Under the pieces are notes generated by a model. The model ran no database searches, was not told where the DNA came from, and was given only the letters and a program-made list of their open reading frames with translations. A DNA stretch of 62,050 nucleotides from a virus. A program made the position numbers and the translations under genes. Shown here piece after piece: positions 34,447 through 43,513 of this stretch; the first letter of the stretch is position 1, and every line of letters starts with the position of its first letter. The stretch spans positions 1-62,050 of the IMG/VR virus record IMGVR_UViG_3300034082_003330, one strand, 5' to 3'.

Positions 34447-35430
34447 ATGGCCAAAATAGATAAAGTGGAAAAATTCTTAAAAGAAGAAAAACCAAAGAAA
34501 ATAAAAAATCTTGAAGTAGGTTTTGACATAGATTCTTTTGAAAAAGAAGAAGATACGGATACTCTTGGATTTAGATCAGAGTTTGAACCAATCGCTAAAG
34601 GTAAAGAAAAAACTCTTAAAAAAGAAATACAAGTTACTACACCAGGATTAAAAAAATCTATCAAAAAGTTTGAGGATTTCAAGATTTCTATTTCTATTGA
34701 TGAAGTAGAACCAGAAGAAGGTGTTCTTATGGGTGGTTTAACACCTAATGATGATGAAACTTGTTCAGATTGTGAATCTAATCCATGTGGGTGTGGATGT
34801 TCTGATTGTGATTGTGATCCTTGCGAATGTGGTGTTGGTGAAGAAGATGTTGCAAAGTTTTCTAACTTTAATGATGTCATTGGAGACTTATTTTCAGAGA
34901 GTTTAAAGTATCATTTGAAAAATAATAAACCAATCACTGAAAACATATTTAGACCAGGTTCTGAGGCTTTCTATGATGTTCTTAAAGAAGCTAGAACACA
35001 TTTTGATTCTAATAGAGTAAATCTAACGGGATTGGATAAAGATTTGTTTGAGTCTACTGAAATAGGAAAGTTTGCTAAGTTCAATGGTGAGATAGTTCCT
35101 TTGGATCTTCCAATGGAAACGATTGAAGAAATGAATGAGGCCGAATACAAAGGTAGAGAAGTTGAGTTGAATCATCCAATGAGAGGTGGTACTAAGAAGT
35201 ATCATGTTTATGTTAAGAATCCTAAAACAGGTAATGTTAAAAAGATTGCGTTTGGTGATGTTCACGGTGGATTGACCGCAAAGGTTAGTGATCCTAAGGC
35301 TAGAAAGTCTTTTGCTGCTAGGCACAAATGTGATATGAAGAAAGATAAGACTAAGGCCGGATATTGGGCTTGTAGAATAAACAAATACGGACATCTTTGG
35401 GGTGGAAAAACTTATCCTGGATACTGGTAA
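34447..35430 (+). CDS. Multidomain protein with Cys cluster and C-terminal basic phage domain
   Basis: A 327-residue protein. The N-terminal 75 residues are Lys/Glu-rich. Residues about 76-90 (KSIKKFEDFKISI) look like an internal copy of the tag. Residues about 108-136 are a Cys cluster (CSDCESNPCGCGCSDCDCDP and CECG) with eleven Cys, probably metal-binding or disulfide-rich. About 160-200 has the PGSEAF module shared with the gene at 14427. The C-terminal 90 residues (VYVKNPKTGNVKKIAFGD, DPKARKSFAARHKCD, AGYWACRI) form a basic Cys-containing domain recurrent in T4-like and jumbo phages, function unknown (DUF6321 from memory). Probably a head-associated protein. Confidence 0.75.
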   Translation: MAKIDKVEKFLKEEKPKKIKNLEVGFDIDSFEKEEDTDTLGFRSEFEPIAKGKEKTLKKEIQVTTPGLKKSIKKFEDFKISISIDEVEPEEGVLMGGLTPNDDETCSDCESNPCGCGCSDCDCDPCECGVGEEDVAKFSNFNDVIGDLFSESLKYHLKNNKPITENIFRPGSEAFYDVLKEARTHFDSNRVNLTGLDKDLFESTEIGKFAKFNGEIVPLDLPMETIEEMNEAEYKGREVELNHPMRGGTKKYHVYVKNPKTGNVKKIAFGDVHGGLTAKVSDPKARKSFAARHKCDMKKDKTKAGYWACRINKYGHLWGGKTYPGYW

Positions 35431-35433
35431 AAT

Positions 35434-35703
35434 ATGACACTTCCATATAAAGAAACTAAAATAAGTGATAATACATTTATCAGAGAATTTAGTCAAGATA
35501 CTGACTCTGGTGAGTTTATGTGGCATCGTGATAGGGAAGATAGAATAATCGAATCTATCGACGAAACTGATTGGATGGTGCAGATAGACAACGAACTACC
35601 AAAGAAGATAGAAGGTGAAGTTTTTATACCGATGGGTATTTATCATCGGTTGATAAAGGGAACTAACAATCTTAAAGTAAAGGTAATAAAGTTAAAAAAA
35701 TGA
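35434..35703 (+). CDS. Small cupin-like protein
   Basis: An 89-residue protein whose pattern, EFMWHRDREDRIIE with H31 and E35/D36, then IDNELPKKIEGEVFIPMG and YHRLIKGTNNL with H71, matches a small cupin-type family seen in phages. H31, the acidic residues and H71 could form a metal site. Starts 3 nt after the preceding stop. A hydroxylase or sugar-binding role is possible; the substrate is not evident. Confidence 0.7.
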   Translation: MTLPYKETKISDNTFIREFSQDTDSGEFMWHRDREDRIIESIDETDWMVQIDNELPKKIEGEVFIPMGIYHRLIKGTNNLKVKVIKLKK

Positions 35704-35711
35704 TTTTTTTT

Positions 35712-35721
35712 TTAATATATA
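35712..35721 (+). promoter_or_regulatory. TTAATATATA promoter box
   Basis: An exact box followed by CTCTATA, 21 nt before ATG 35743. The extended form recurs at 60551. Confidence 0.75.
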
Positions 35722-35742
35722 CTCTATAAAAAAATACTAAAT

Positions 35743-36126
35743 ATGAAACACTTAAAAAAATTTAATGAAGGATTCTTTTCGAATCTTTTTAAAGGAAAAG
35801 AAGATGAAACACCAGTAACTCCTGAAGAAGTTAAATCAAAATCAACATCAGGTTCGGCTTTTGATAGAGATGAATTAAAAATTGAAGCGGAAGAAAAATT
35901 TAATTCTCTAGTAAAAGAATTAGATAGTAAGTTAAGAAATACAACTGAAAATTATATTGAAGTAAAACAAAATCCTGCCTTTAAAACCAAAAGTACAAAA
36001 TCGGTAAACTCTTTTTTATTGAAAATGATTGAAGATCATTATACACAAAGAGGATTTATAACCAATAGATCGTATGATGGTAGAGATAATGCTAAACATG
36101 ATTGGTTTAGAATAATCGCTGACTAA
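35743..36126 (+). CDS. Tagged protein, function unknown
   Basis: A 127-residue protein that starts MKHLKKFNEGFFSNLFKG, a good match to the tag. Residues 20-45 are a polar linker; residues 45-127 form a mixed helix/strand domain (EKFNSLVKELDSKLRNTTEN, then FLLKMIEDHYTQRGFITNRS). It has its own promoter and terminator, so it is a single-gene unit. Candidate packaged protein. Confidence 0.75.
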   Translation: MKHLKKFNEGFFSNLFKGKEDETPVTPEEVKSKSTSGSAFDRDELKIEAEEKFNSLVKELDSKLRNTTENYIEVKQNPAFKTKSTKSVNSFLLKMIEDHYTQRGFITNRSYDGRDNAKHDWFRIIAD

Positions 36127-36145
36127 ACAATACTAAAATAAAGTA

Positions 36146-36180
36146 ATAAAAAAACCACTCTAATGAGTGGTTTTCTTTTT
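36146..36180. terminator. Bidirectional hairpin terminator (CCACTC stem)
   Basis: The stem AAAACCACTC/GAGTGGTTTT lies between the convergent genes ending at 36126 and 36180. Confidence 0.9.
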
Positions 36181-37304
36181 TAGTCAATCTTTGACTTATA
36201 GTTTTCGTTGTAGAGTCTGATTACTTCGTCATACTCGCTTAGTATTCCATCTTTGAAATCAGAGTTCTCATATTTCTGTCTATCAATATATTCTCTGATA
36301 TAAGTTTCATATTCAAGCTTTATAGAGATGTCCATAGATTCTTCATCTATCTCAACTGCTTCTGAGATAATATCTTCTCCATCTTCATTCTTTTGTACTA
36401 TGTCGTCTATATACTCAACAGATGCGAAATTACCTTTCTCTAACATCATTTCAAGCTTTCTACGAAGCTTTCTATTATTGATAAGTAGATTGTTTGATAT
36501 GGCTAAATCTATGTAGTCCTTCGTGTCCTTAATCTCATCTAATCTATCAATATCCTCTTCAGTTATTACTCTGAACTTTCTGAATACTGGTGAGTAGTTG
36601 TTTGCATGAAAAGATACTTCATTTGTATCTAAATCTAATATAGTGATTCCTTTTTGGTCTCCCGTATCGTTTCTATCCATTTGGTACAAAGACCCTATGA
36701 ATCTAAAATTTTTGTTCTGTTGAACAAGATGAATATGGCCCGAAAATACATCTTTGTATCCACTAAAGTTCTCTACATCAATCTTATCTGCGTTTCTATG
36801 TGCAACAGAGTTTAGGTGCATTTTACAACCATTTAAGTCTGAGTGGCAAAATAGATAGTCTCCTGGATTACTACCAAGTTCTTTAATCATATCGAGTCTT
36901 TTCTCTACCCATGGTATTAGAACAAGCTTTTGATTGTTTACTTCGATTGTGGTAGTTTTTTCATATACGGTTATGTTTTTGTTCATATAACTGAACAATC
37001 TAACAGAGTTGACTTCGTTTGATCCTTTGTTAAATAAATCGTGGTTTCCAACCATTATATGAATTGGTATAATATCAGAGATATCTTTAAGTATTTTTTC
37101 CACTTTATTTGATATGTTTATAGGAATGGATGTTCTATTATCGAATAAATCACCTAAGTGAATCAGTATGTCACCAGGCTTCGCGTTTTCTTTTAGATAG
37201 GGGATTACATAGTTATAGAATGTTGATTCCATCATATTCATCCATTTATCTAGGTTGTTTAGATAGATACCAAAATGGGTATCTGTTATCATATATACTT
37301 TCAT
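36180..37304 (-). CDS. gp47/SbcD-like recombination nuclease subunit
   Basis: A 374-residue calcineurin-type phosphoesterase with the full metal site: D8 and H10 (ITDTHFG), GDLFD (51-55), GNHD (86-89), H154 (FCHSDLNG) and GHIH (189-192). This is the Mre11/SbcD/gp47 nuclease pattern; with gp46/Rad50 it processes DNA ends for recombination-dependent replication. The C-terminal 130 residues are helical, as expected for the region that binds the ATPase. No gp46 partner is present in the window. The gene stands alone between a terminator and the tail-tube promoter region. Confidence 0.88.
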   Translation of the reverse strand: MKVYMITDTHFGIYLNNLDKWMNMMESTFYNYVIPYLKENAKPGDILIHLGDLFDNRTSIPINISNKVEKILKDISDIIPIHIMVGNHDLFNKGSNEVNSVRLFSYMNKNITVYEKTTTIEVNNQKLVLIPWVEKRLDMIKELGSNPGDYLFCHSDLNGCKMHLNSVAHRNADKIDVENFSGYKDVFSGHIHLVQQNKNFRFIGSLYQMDRNDTGDQKGITILDLDTNEVSFHANNYSPVFRKFRVITEEDIDRLDEIKDTKDYIDLAISNNLLINNRKLRRKLEMMLEKGNFASVEYIDDIVQKNEDGEDIISEAVEIDEESMDISIKLEYETYIREYIDRQKYENSDFKDGILSEYDEVIRLYNENYKSKID

Positions 37305-37394
37305 TGAAAATGATAATTTTTTGTATGATTTATATGATTTTTATGTATTTAAGTTTAAATAAGTGAAAATGGAAAAAAATTGCTTTTTTAATAT

Positions 37395-37461
37395 AATATA
37401 TACATTATAGTTAAGCCTTTAAAAAAACAGAAGGTAAAAAAATATTAATATATACATTATA
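37395..37461 (+). promoter_or_regulatory. Tandem promoter boxes upstream of the tail tube gene
   Basis: The string AATATATACATTATA occurs twice, at 37395-37409 and 37447-37461, 52 bp apart; the second sits in TTAATATATA (37445-37454), 45 nt before ATG 37500. The 195-bp intergenic stretch (37305-37499) holds no other feature I can see. Two promoters suit a high-copy structural protein. Confidence 0.7.
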
Positions 37462-37499
37462 ATTGTTTACCAATTACATAAAAAATAAATAAAAAAAAT

Positions 37500-38123
37500 A
37501 TGCCATTACCACATTATACGCAGATTTCCAATGTTGGTTCTCCAGGTGGACCTGGAACACTACCAGATGAAGTAGTATACCTAAACTTGTTTGAGGTAAC
37601 ATTCGTGTTACCAGTTATCTTACAGGCACAAAAAAGAGATGCTCTTTTATTGTTAGAAAACGCTACTAAAATAAGTTTAGCAAACTTAACAGAGTTTGAT
37701 ACTGCTGCCAAAGAGCAAAGATTCAAATACTCTACAAGAGTTTTTCAAACAACTCCTACTAAGACTAGTGGTACGTTGGCAATACCTTTCCAGGTAAATG
37801 TTAATAACAATGGTTCTATGGAAGTTTGGAATACTTTGAAAGCTTGGTATGACTTACTTTTTAACTCTCAAAATGGTTCTCTTCACTACAAAAGTGATAT
37901 GATTGGAACTATTATCGTAAATCAACATGATAAAAAGGGTGTTGTATTGAGAAGGGTTACTTTCCAAAACTGTCAAATGTCGAAACTTGCAGGTTACGAA
38001 CTTGATTGGGCATCAAATGATATCATTCCAACAGTTAGTGCTGATTTTGTATATGATTACTTCATTGATGAATACATTGACTCAGGATTCTCTATTAATC
38101 CTCCACTTATTTCAGGATATTAA
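37500..38123 (+). CDS. Tail tube protein, gp19-like
   Basis: A 207-residue protein with the length and pattern of a T4-type tail tube: an N-terminal strand with EVVYLNLFEVTFVLPVIL, a central KFSTR-type strand pair (KEQRFKYSTRVF, KTSGTLAIPFQVN), the helix-turn EVWNTLKAWYDLLFNSQNGS and a C-terminal strand series ending TVSADFVYDYFIDEYID. It polymerises inside the sheath as the DNA conduit. A single-gene unit with tandem promoters and two terminators, suggesting strong expression. Confidence 0.85.
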   Translation: MPLPHYTQISNVGSPGGPGTLPDEVVYLNLFEVTFVLPVILQAQKRDALLLLENATKISLANLTEFDTAAKEQRFKYSTRVFQTTPTKTSGTLAIPFQVNVNNNGSMEVWNTLKAWYDLLFNSQNGSLHYKSDMIGTIIVNQHDKKGVVLRRVTFQNCQMSKLAGYELDWASNDIIPTVSADFVYDYFIDEYIDSGFSINPPLISGY

Positions 38124-38130
38124 TACTAAA

Positions 38131-38163
38131 TATAAAAACCCACTCAATCGAGTGGGTTTTTTT
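38131..38163. terminator. Bidirectional hairpin terminator, first of two
   Basis: The stem AAAACCCACTC/GAGTGGGTTTT directly follows the tail tube gene. Confidence 0.9.
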
Positions 38164-38181
38164 ATGTCTATTTTTATAACT

Positions 38182-38214
38182 AAAAAACCCACTCAAAATT
38201 TGAGTGGGTTTTTC
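38182..38214. terminator. Bidirectional hairpin terminator, second of two
   Basis: The stem AAACCCACTCA/TGAGTGGGTTT is only about 25 bp from the previous hairpin and uses almost the same stem. It faces the leftward gene ending at 38217. Confidence 0.9.
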
Positions 38215-38216
38215 TA

Positions 38217-38435
38217 TTAGAATTTTGGCATGCTTATATTGCTTGTCATACTCGATGCGTTCTTCATCATCGAACCTGTATCTGGCATTCCTTTTTGTTG
38301 CTCTCCTTCGTCTTTCTTTCTTTGATTGTCTTCTTCTTCGACAATTTCGTTAACAAGTTTGATGTTTTCTTCAAACATCCAGAAAGGCCAATCATCCATT
38401 GACACTTCCTGTGTGTGAAAGTGTTTTTGGAGCAT
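38217..38435 (-). CDS. Small protein coupled to the gp26-like gene
   Basis: A 72-residue protein from ATG 38435 (MLQKHFHTQEVSMDDWPFW), which lies 4 nt after the upstream stop (TAAATTAATG), indicating translational coupling. A longer open frame reaches 38534 over the end of the upstream gene but would need a +1 frameshift. The motif DDWPFWMFEENIKLV is followed by a Gln/Lys/Glu-rich linker and a Met/Ser-rich tail. Possibly a baseplate hub or tail-assembly chaperone partner; unconfirmed. Confidence 0.6.
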   Translation of the reverse strand: MLQKHFHTQEVSMDDWPFWMFEENIKLVNEIVEEEDNQRKKDEGEQQKGMPDTGSMMKNASSMTSNISMPKF

Positions 38436-38439
38436 TAAT

Positions 38440-39381
38440 TTATTCTTTAATATATGCTTCAAAGGCATCATGAATAACGAAAATACTTGAGGCTCCGTTG
38501 GGAAATTGCATATCTGTGTGGACCTCCTCACCACACTGGCATAACTTTTTAAGTTCTTTTATTCCAAATGTCATCTTGCCCACAGCTGCATTCAAAAATT
38601 GAAATGAGATATCATCCATTTCTTCAAATTCTTTAACTTTTGCTTTTACTCCGTCATATGTTATAGAAGTTCTACCATTCATCATAAAAGGAATGATTTT
38701 TAAGAAAGCTAAATTAGGATTTCTTTTTTCATTATTTTCTTTCATAATGTATTCTGTGAAAGCCTTTTGAAGTCCAATGTTAGGTGGAGTCAATTCAAAG
38801 GCTTTACCATTAACTGTTTTGAAATGATATGATCCTGAATTTCTGTTGTAGAATCTTTCAAGTTTTTCATCTATTTCATGGAAAACAAAGTTTTCTTTGT
38901 TTAGTGAGATTGCCACTTCTTCGCCACAACTACATTTTGCATTTACTGATAATGAATTTCCTGATTGGAAAGTAAGTTCTCTGATAAGAAAAACTAAGAA
39001 TAGTCTATCTTGATCTTTGATATCTAAATAAGATCCTATTTTACCATCAGAATATTTAACTCTAACACATGATTGTAAAATATCATTCATTTTTTCCACT
39101 ATGTCGTAGAAGTTCTGGTCGTCTACCATAGAGTATGCTTGAATCTCTTTTACTTGTGCTGGTCTTACCATGAAAAGAGTTCCTGTTGGATAGAATTGTC
39201 CACAAGGTAATTCTCTGATATCGAAGTTGAAGTATTGTAAGTCACTTACTCTAGTTCCCTCTACTACAGGTTTTTGTGCGGTTGTATTGTCATTAAAGTT
39301 GTTCTGATTCTTACTTGGATCGATATCGTTTAGATGTCTCTTTAGGTAGTCCTCTTCACTCATTTCTTGTTCTTTAGACAT
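38440..39381 (-). CDS. Baseplate hub / tail assembly protein, gp26-like with zinc motifs
   Basis: A 313-residue protein. Residues about 45-130 (FNFDIRELPCGQFYPTGTLF, then VRPAQVKEIQAYSM and LIRELTFQSGNSLSV) resemble the T4_baseplate (gp26) family, where the entry is a short proline/glycine segment, then a helix facing ...REL. Two CxCGEE motifs (SCGEEV near 155, QCGEEV near 288) each carry a Cys pair and together may form a zinc ribbon. A TTAATATATA-like box (CTAATATATA, 39405-39414) precedes it. Followed by a coupled small gene. The family call is tentative. Confidence 0.6.
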   Translation of the reverse strand: MSKEQEMSEEDYLKRHLNDIDPSKNQNNFNDNTTAQKPVVEGTRVSDLQYFNFDIRELPCGQFYPTGTLFMVRPAQVKEIQAYSMVDDQNFYDIVEKMNDILQSCVRVKYSDGKIGSYLDIKDQDRLFLVFLIRELTFQSGNSLSVNAKCSCGEEVAISLNKENFVFHEIDEKLERFYNRNSGSYHFKTVNGKAFELTPPNIGLQKAFTEYIMKENNEKRNPNLAFLKIIPFMMNGRTSITYDGVKAKVKEFEEMDDISFQFLNAAVGKMTFGIKELKKLCQCGEEVHTDMQFPNGASSIFVIHDAFEAYIKE

Positions 39382-39404
39382 AATGTTATTTGTTATTTTT
39401 TAAA

Positions 39405-39414
39405 TATATATTAG
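39405..39414 (-). promoter_or_regulatory. CTAATATATA promoter box
   Basis: A leftward box, one base from consensus, 23 nt before ATG 39381. Confidence 0.6.
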
Positions 39415-39465
39415 ATATATCTCTCTTCCTTATATCTTCAAATAACTATAAAGTTTTCATAAAAC

Positions 39466-39498
39466 AAAAAAACCTCAAATTTCTTTGAGGTTTTTTTA
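39466..39498 (-). terminator. Hairpin terminator of the sheath gene
   Basis: The stem AACCTCAAA/TTTGAGGTT has T and A runs on either side, just beyond the leftward stop at 39512. Confidence 0.85.
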
Positions 39499-39511
39499 TT
39501 TTTAGTGTATA

Positions 39512-42500
39512 TTATGCGAATCCACCTGCTGCAATAGCTCCTGTTCTTAGTATAGTTACATTGTTAACAATGATTCCCATACCTTTGATAGGTTCTACGT
39601 AAGTATCAAGTACACCGATTTGGTTATCGATAATCTCAGTCGTATTGTTTTCCTCATCCATTTTATTGAAGTAGTTGTACAATCCATTTTTACTTACATA
39701 TGTTTCACAGATTACGTCAGCTCTAAGTTTGATTTCAGCTCTGATGTCTGGTGTGTTATATCTCCATTGGAAGTCTAACAACATTCTTGATAACTCTCTT
39801 TCAAGCTCGATAAGTACCTCTCTAACGTGAATGTAAGAAAGTGCCGATTTGTAAAGAGTTTGTGCTGTATTCTCAGTCTCAATAACGTTTCCTCTATTTC
39901 TTTTGAAAACGATTGGGTTGATTTGAGCACCATTTAACCACTCTATGTCAGATGGAGTAAAGTCCATTTCTAATCCAGCGATGTTTGTGATTCTACCGTT
40001 AGTAACACCCGCTGCGATTGTCCAAGGAGTAATAGATCCAACATTTGATGTATGTTTTCTCATATACGTTGTTGCTGCATGAGATGCTGGTGGCATATCT
40101 AATGGTCTTCCATTGTCATTTACTGTTAAGTAAGGCATGAAGTAACCAACACAAGTTGTACCTGCTCCGTCACCGAATGAGTAAAGGAATGCTGGTCCAC
40201 TTTCAGGATCTCCACCTTTGGCAATAAACTCTGCTTGAAGAACTCCTTCTGCGTTTACGAATGTTGGAGAGCTTGAGTTTTTGAATGACTTCATAGAAGG
40301 CATATTCAAGAATCCAAATGCGTCTAATCTATCTCCACAGATGTCAACTAATTGTTGTTTAGATCTTTCTGTCAATCCTAATCCAAATGAATCGATTAAG
40401 TATCTGAAGTCTAAAGCTTCTTTGTTAGTTATTGCTTTGAACAATGGTGTTCCTTTTGAAACAAGATTTAATACTGCATTTTGTCTAGCTTCAGTTCCAT
40501 CAGGTAATGATGCTTCTCTTACTCTGAATCCTTTTAAAGAGATTGCTTTGTAAGTTGTTGCATAGTTATCAACAGTTTTGTATCTTGTTGTTTGCCAGTC
40601 TCCACTAAAATTAACCTTTTTGATTTCAGAATCACAAGTTATTTCAACTAAGTCTGCGTTTCCAGTGTATTGTCTTTTTGAAACAATTCTTGTTAGTTTT
40701 CTTGGATATTGACCAATGTTTAGTGTTAGTTCATTATACTTAGCCTCTAAGAAGTCTCCAACTTTTACTTCAGTATATCTAGCTCCCGCTACAAGAACTT
40801 TGTTAGGAACTTCAACATATCCAGCAGGATACTCAATCTCTAAAGATTGTTTGTAGTTTGTTATTGCAGAGTTTATTTCGAATGTTCCTGCTGTTTCGAT
40901 ATCTACATCCTCATATGAATTAAATGTTTCATCCATAAAAGATACATTTAAAACTTCTCCATCAACATACATTTTAAGGTAGTGTTTAGTGTTGAAGTCT
41001 GATATTATAGAAACGTTTTGTACTCTTTCGTAAGAAGTTTCTTCGTTTACTTTATATACGTGTGTGAATATTCCAGCACCATTATCCATAGTACCAAAAA
41101 GATTATCTGATATGATTGTGAAAGTTCCTGTGTTTGTAACCGCACCTTTTATAGAAATCACGTCGTATAAAGAAAGCTCGTCTAAATCTGCTGCGTTAAA
41201 TGCGATATAATCGTATCCTGCTGCAGAAGAAGTAGGTCCTACGTTTACTCCAGCAGTTAATCCAAATACAGTAACTGCAGATTCACCATCAAAGAAGTAA
41301 ACATCAGATATGTATTCAGCACCCGCTACATAAGGAGTTGCATTTGCTTTTTCTAATATTGTTTTAGATGTTTTGTTTGCATAGAAGAAATCTCCAGTGT
41401 TTACAACACCATCATAGTATCTTCCGTATAGTTTAGAGTATTTTCCAACTACACCAAAACTATTTCCATCAGCAACTTCTACTTGTGTTTTTACACCTTT
41501 GGCACCTAATATAAATTCGTTATCTACTGTATAGAATACTAAGAAACCTTTTAAGATGTCTTGTAAATCTGCTAGTTCGAAAGGAAGTTTAAGTTCGAAA
41601 GATTTATCTTGTGTAGAAGAAGTAACAATATTTGATATTGAAACGTCTGCTAAACTAATCTTATCTCCTTTGTAGTTGTTAAGACCTTTTTTAAAGCTTT
41701 TAAGCATTGCCATTTTAACTTTGTTAGGACTATCGATTAGATCAACAAGTCTGTTAAACATTTTGAATCTTCTGTATTGTGCGTAGTCTTTAACGTTTAT
41801 AGAAGAGTCTGTATCTGTAAAGGTTACTTTAATAGATCCTGTTGCTCCAGTTACTGCTTCTATGAAGTAGTCTGCACCTGATGCCGTACCAAATACGAAG
41901 TTGTTAAATCCACCTTGTTTAAGGTTTACGTTTGTCCAAACTGGAGTTCCTGTTATTTGTTGTTCTAATACTCTGAACTTAACAGATGCTAATACAGTAT
42001 CTGTAGATGCTACTGAAGGATTGTTTGCGTTTGTACTATTTACAACTTTAAATTTTCCTGTAGAGTCTACTACGAATGCAGATGAATATGTTGCTGCAGT
42101 TGAACTGTATACGTAGTTACTTCCTAATATACTAAGTGTTGCAGTTCCTGAAATAGGTACTTGTTTGTCTCCAACAACAACAAATGCGTCATAGTCTGGA
42201 TACATAAGTGAGTAAGTAGCTACGATTGATGCAGTTGAATAACTAAATGTTGCAGCAAGTTCTACGTTATAGATATATCCTTCTGAGAAGTATGATGTTC
42301 TTTCATCACCATTAGTAACCCATCCTTTTACTTTAGGAGTTTCATATGCGTGGTGTGTTCCAGTCTCATATGCCCAAGATGCTGAACCACCTAATAAAGC
42401 AGTTACGTTTCCTGGTAAATCTAATGGATTTGAAACGATTTCAATCTCTTCTGATATTACTTCTTGGTAAGAAAGGAAATCAATATTAGTTTCATTTTTA

Positions 42501-43444
42501 CCTGCGATTGTATGGCCGATTAAGTCAAGTCTTCCGTTGAAGAAGTCTGTTTCTACTAAGTCACTATTAAACGCACAAAATATACCAGTTCTGTCTGTAT
42601 CTCTATTTACTACTGTTTCGATGAAGACGTTTCTACCGTTTGCATCTCTAAAATATGGAATTAAAGAAAGTCCTTCGTAGAATGCTAAAAGCGTAATGTT
42701 TCTATCATTTGCGAATTCTCTAACTTTGTCTTTTCTAAGTCCTGTAGCATTGAAGTAAGCACTCCATCTAGAATCTACTGCTAAAGTTTTGTAGTCTGAC
42801 CAATCACCACCAACTACAACAACATCAACCATATAGTCAGATGCGTAATCATTAGTGCTAACATAAGGAGGCATTTTTTCTGCCGAACCATACCATTCGA
42901 TAAGAGTTCTGTCAAATCCAGCTACTGCTGATTTGAAAACAAATACAGTTACGAATTTATCAGATAAGTTTGTTAAACTGAATGCTCTTTCAGAGTATCC
43001 TGTGTTATTTTTAGTAAGATTTATGAAAGACTCAGTGTCTCTTTTCCAGAAACCTGTAGTGTCAAAAAATCTTCTATAAGGACCAGTTCTTTCCACGTCG
43101 TTTAAAGTATCTGCAGAAGTAGATAGAGACTTATATTCAATAACGTCTAAATTATCGTCTGTAAGAAGCAAGTTTATTGCATAAACTGGGGCTGTCTCCA
43201 ACATTTTAGAAACTGTTCTATGAAAGAACGAACCCTTTCTCTCCAATCCTCTATCCAATTGACCGAATATTGCTTCTAAGTCAGTTGTGTTACTAACCAT
43301 TATCGGTGTATTGACAGGTCCTTTTTTAGACACGCCTATTACCAAGTTTGTAAGTCCTTCAACAACTGGAGTCGCGATAACGGAGTTATCATATTCCTCT
43401 AGGAATATTCCTGGTCTTTTGTATTTTCCAATTTGAATTGCCAT
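39512..43444 (-). CDS. Tail sheath protein, gp18-like, oversized
   Basis: A 1310-residue protein, about twice T4 gp18 (659). The N-terminus (YKRPGIFLEEYDNSVIATPV, then VEGLTNLVIGVSKKGPVNTP) is a classic sheath start. The C-terminal 330 residues are the conserved sheath core: LDFRYLIDSFGLGLTERSKQ, MPPASHAATTYMRKHTSNVG, TIAAGVTNGRITNI, and the last arm EPIKGMGIIVNNVTILRTGA. Between them, about residues 150-980, lie several inserted beta-rich domains that would face outward. The promoter region has TTTTATATATAC at 43474-43485. Single-gene unit. Contractile tail of myovirus type. Confidence 0.93.
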   Translation of the reverse strand: MAIQIGKYKRPGIFLEEYDNSVIATPVVEGLTNLVIGVSKKGPVNTPIMVSNTTDLEAIFGQLDRGLERKGSFFHRTVSKMLETAPVYAINLLLTDDNLDVIEYKSLSTSADTLNDVERTGPYRRFFDTTGFWKRDTESFINLTKNNTGYSERAFSLTNLSDKFVTVFVFKSAVAGFDRTLIEWYGSAEKMPPYVSTNDYASDYMVDVVVVGGDWSDYKTLAVDSRWSAYFNATGLRKDKVREFANDRNITLLAFYEGLSLIPYFRDANGRNVFIETVVNRDTDRTGIFCAFNSDLVETDFFNGRLDLIGHTIAGKNETNIDFLSYQEVISEEIEIVSNPLDLPGNVTALLGGSASWAYETGTHHAYETPKVKGWVTNGDERTSYFSEGYIYNVELAATFSYSTASIVATYSLMYPDYDAFVVVGDKQVPISGTATLSILGSNYVYSSTAATYSSAFVVDSTGKFKVVNSTNANNPSVASTDTVLASVKFRVLEQQITGTPVWTNVNLKQGGFNNFVFGTASGADYFIEAVTGATGSIKVTFTDTDSSINVKDYAQYRRFKMFNRLVDLIDSPNKVKMAMLKSFKKGLNNYKGDKISLADVSISNIVTSSTQDKSFELKLPFELADLQDILKGFLVFYTVDNEFILGAKGVKTQVEVADGNSFGVVGKYSKLYGRYYDGVVNTGDFFYANKTSKTILEKANATPYVAGAEYISDVYFFDGESAVTVFGLTAGVNVGPTSSAAGYDYIAFNAADLDELSLYDVISIKGAVTNTGTFTIISDNLFGTMDNGAGIFTHVYKVNEETSYERVQNVSIISDFNTKHYLKMYVDGEVLNVSFMDETFNSYEDVDIETAGTFEINSAITNYKQSLEIEYPAGYVEVPNKVLVAGARYTEVKVGDFLEAKYNELTLNIGQYPRKLTRIVSKRQYTGNADLVEITCDSEIKKVNFSGDWQTTRYKTVDNYATTYKAISLKGFRVREASLPDGTEARQNAVLNLVSKGTPLFKAITNKEALDFRYLIDSFGLGLTERSKQQLVDICGDRLDAFGFLNMPSMKSFKNSSSPTFVNAEGVLQAEFIAKGGDPESGPAFLYSFGDGAGTTCVGYFMPYLTVNDNGRPLDMPPASHAATTYMRKHTSNVGSITPWTIAAGVTNGRITNIAGLEMDFTPSDIEWLNGAQINPIVFKRNRGNVIETENTAQTLYKSALSYIHVREVLIELERELSRMLLDFQWRYNTPDIRAEIKLRADVICETYVSKNGLYNYFNKMDEENNTTEIIDNQIGVLDTYVEPIKGMGIIVNNVTILRTGAIAAGGFA

Positions 43445-43474
43445 ATTTTTTAGTTTAATTTTTTATAGTTAAAG

Positions 43475-43485
43475 TATATATAAAA
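43475..43485 (-). promoter_or_regulatory. TTTTATATATA promoter box for the sheath gene
   Basis: A leftward box, weaker than consensus, followed by CTTTAACTATAAAA and then ATG 43444; the second TATA element is typical of the long-leader class. Confidence 0.55.
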
Positions 43486-43513
43486 TGTAAAAAGCGATAT
43501 TTTTCTCTTTTTT

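Noticed and set aside
38435-38534. Possible programmed frameshift joining the gp26-like gene to the following frame, as in tail-assembly chaperone genes
   Set aside because: The overlap needs a +1 shift, no slippery heptamer is visible around the end of the gene, and an ATG (38435) follows the stop by 4 nt, which explains expression by coupling.
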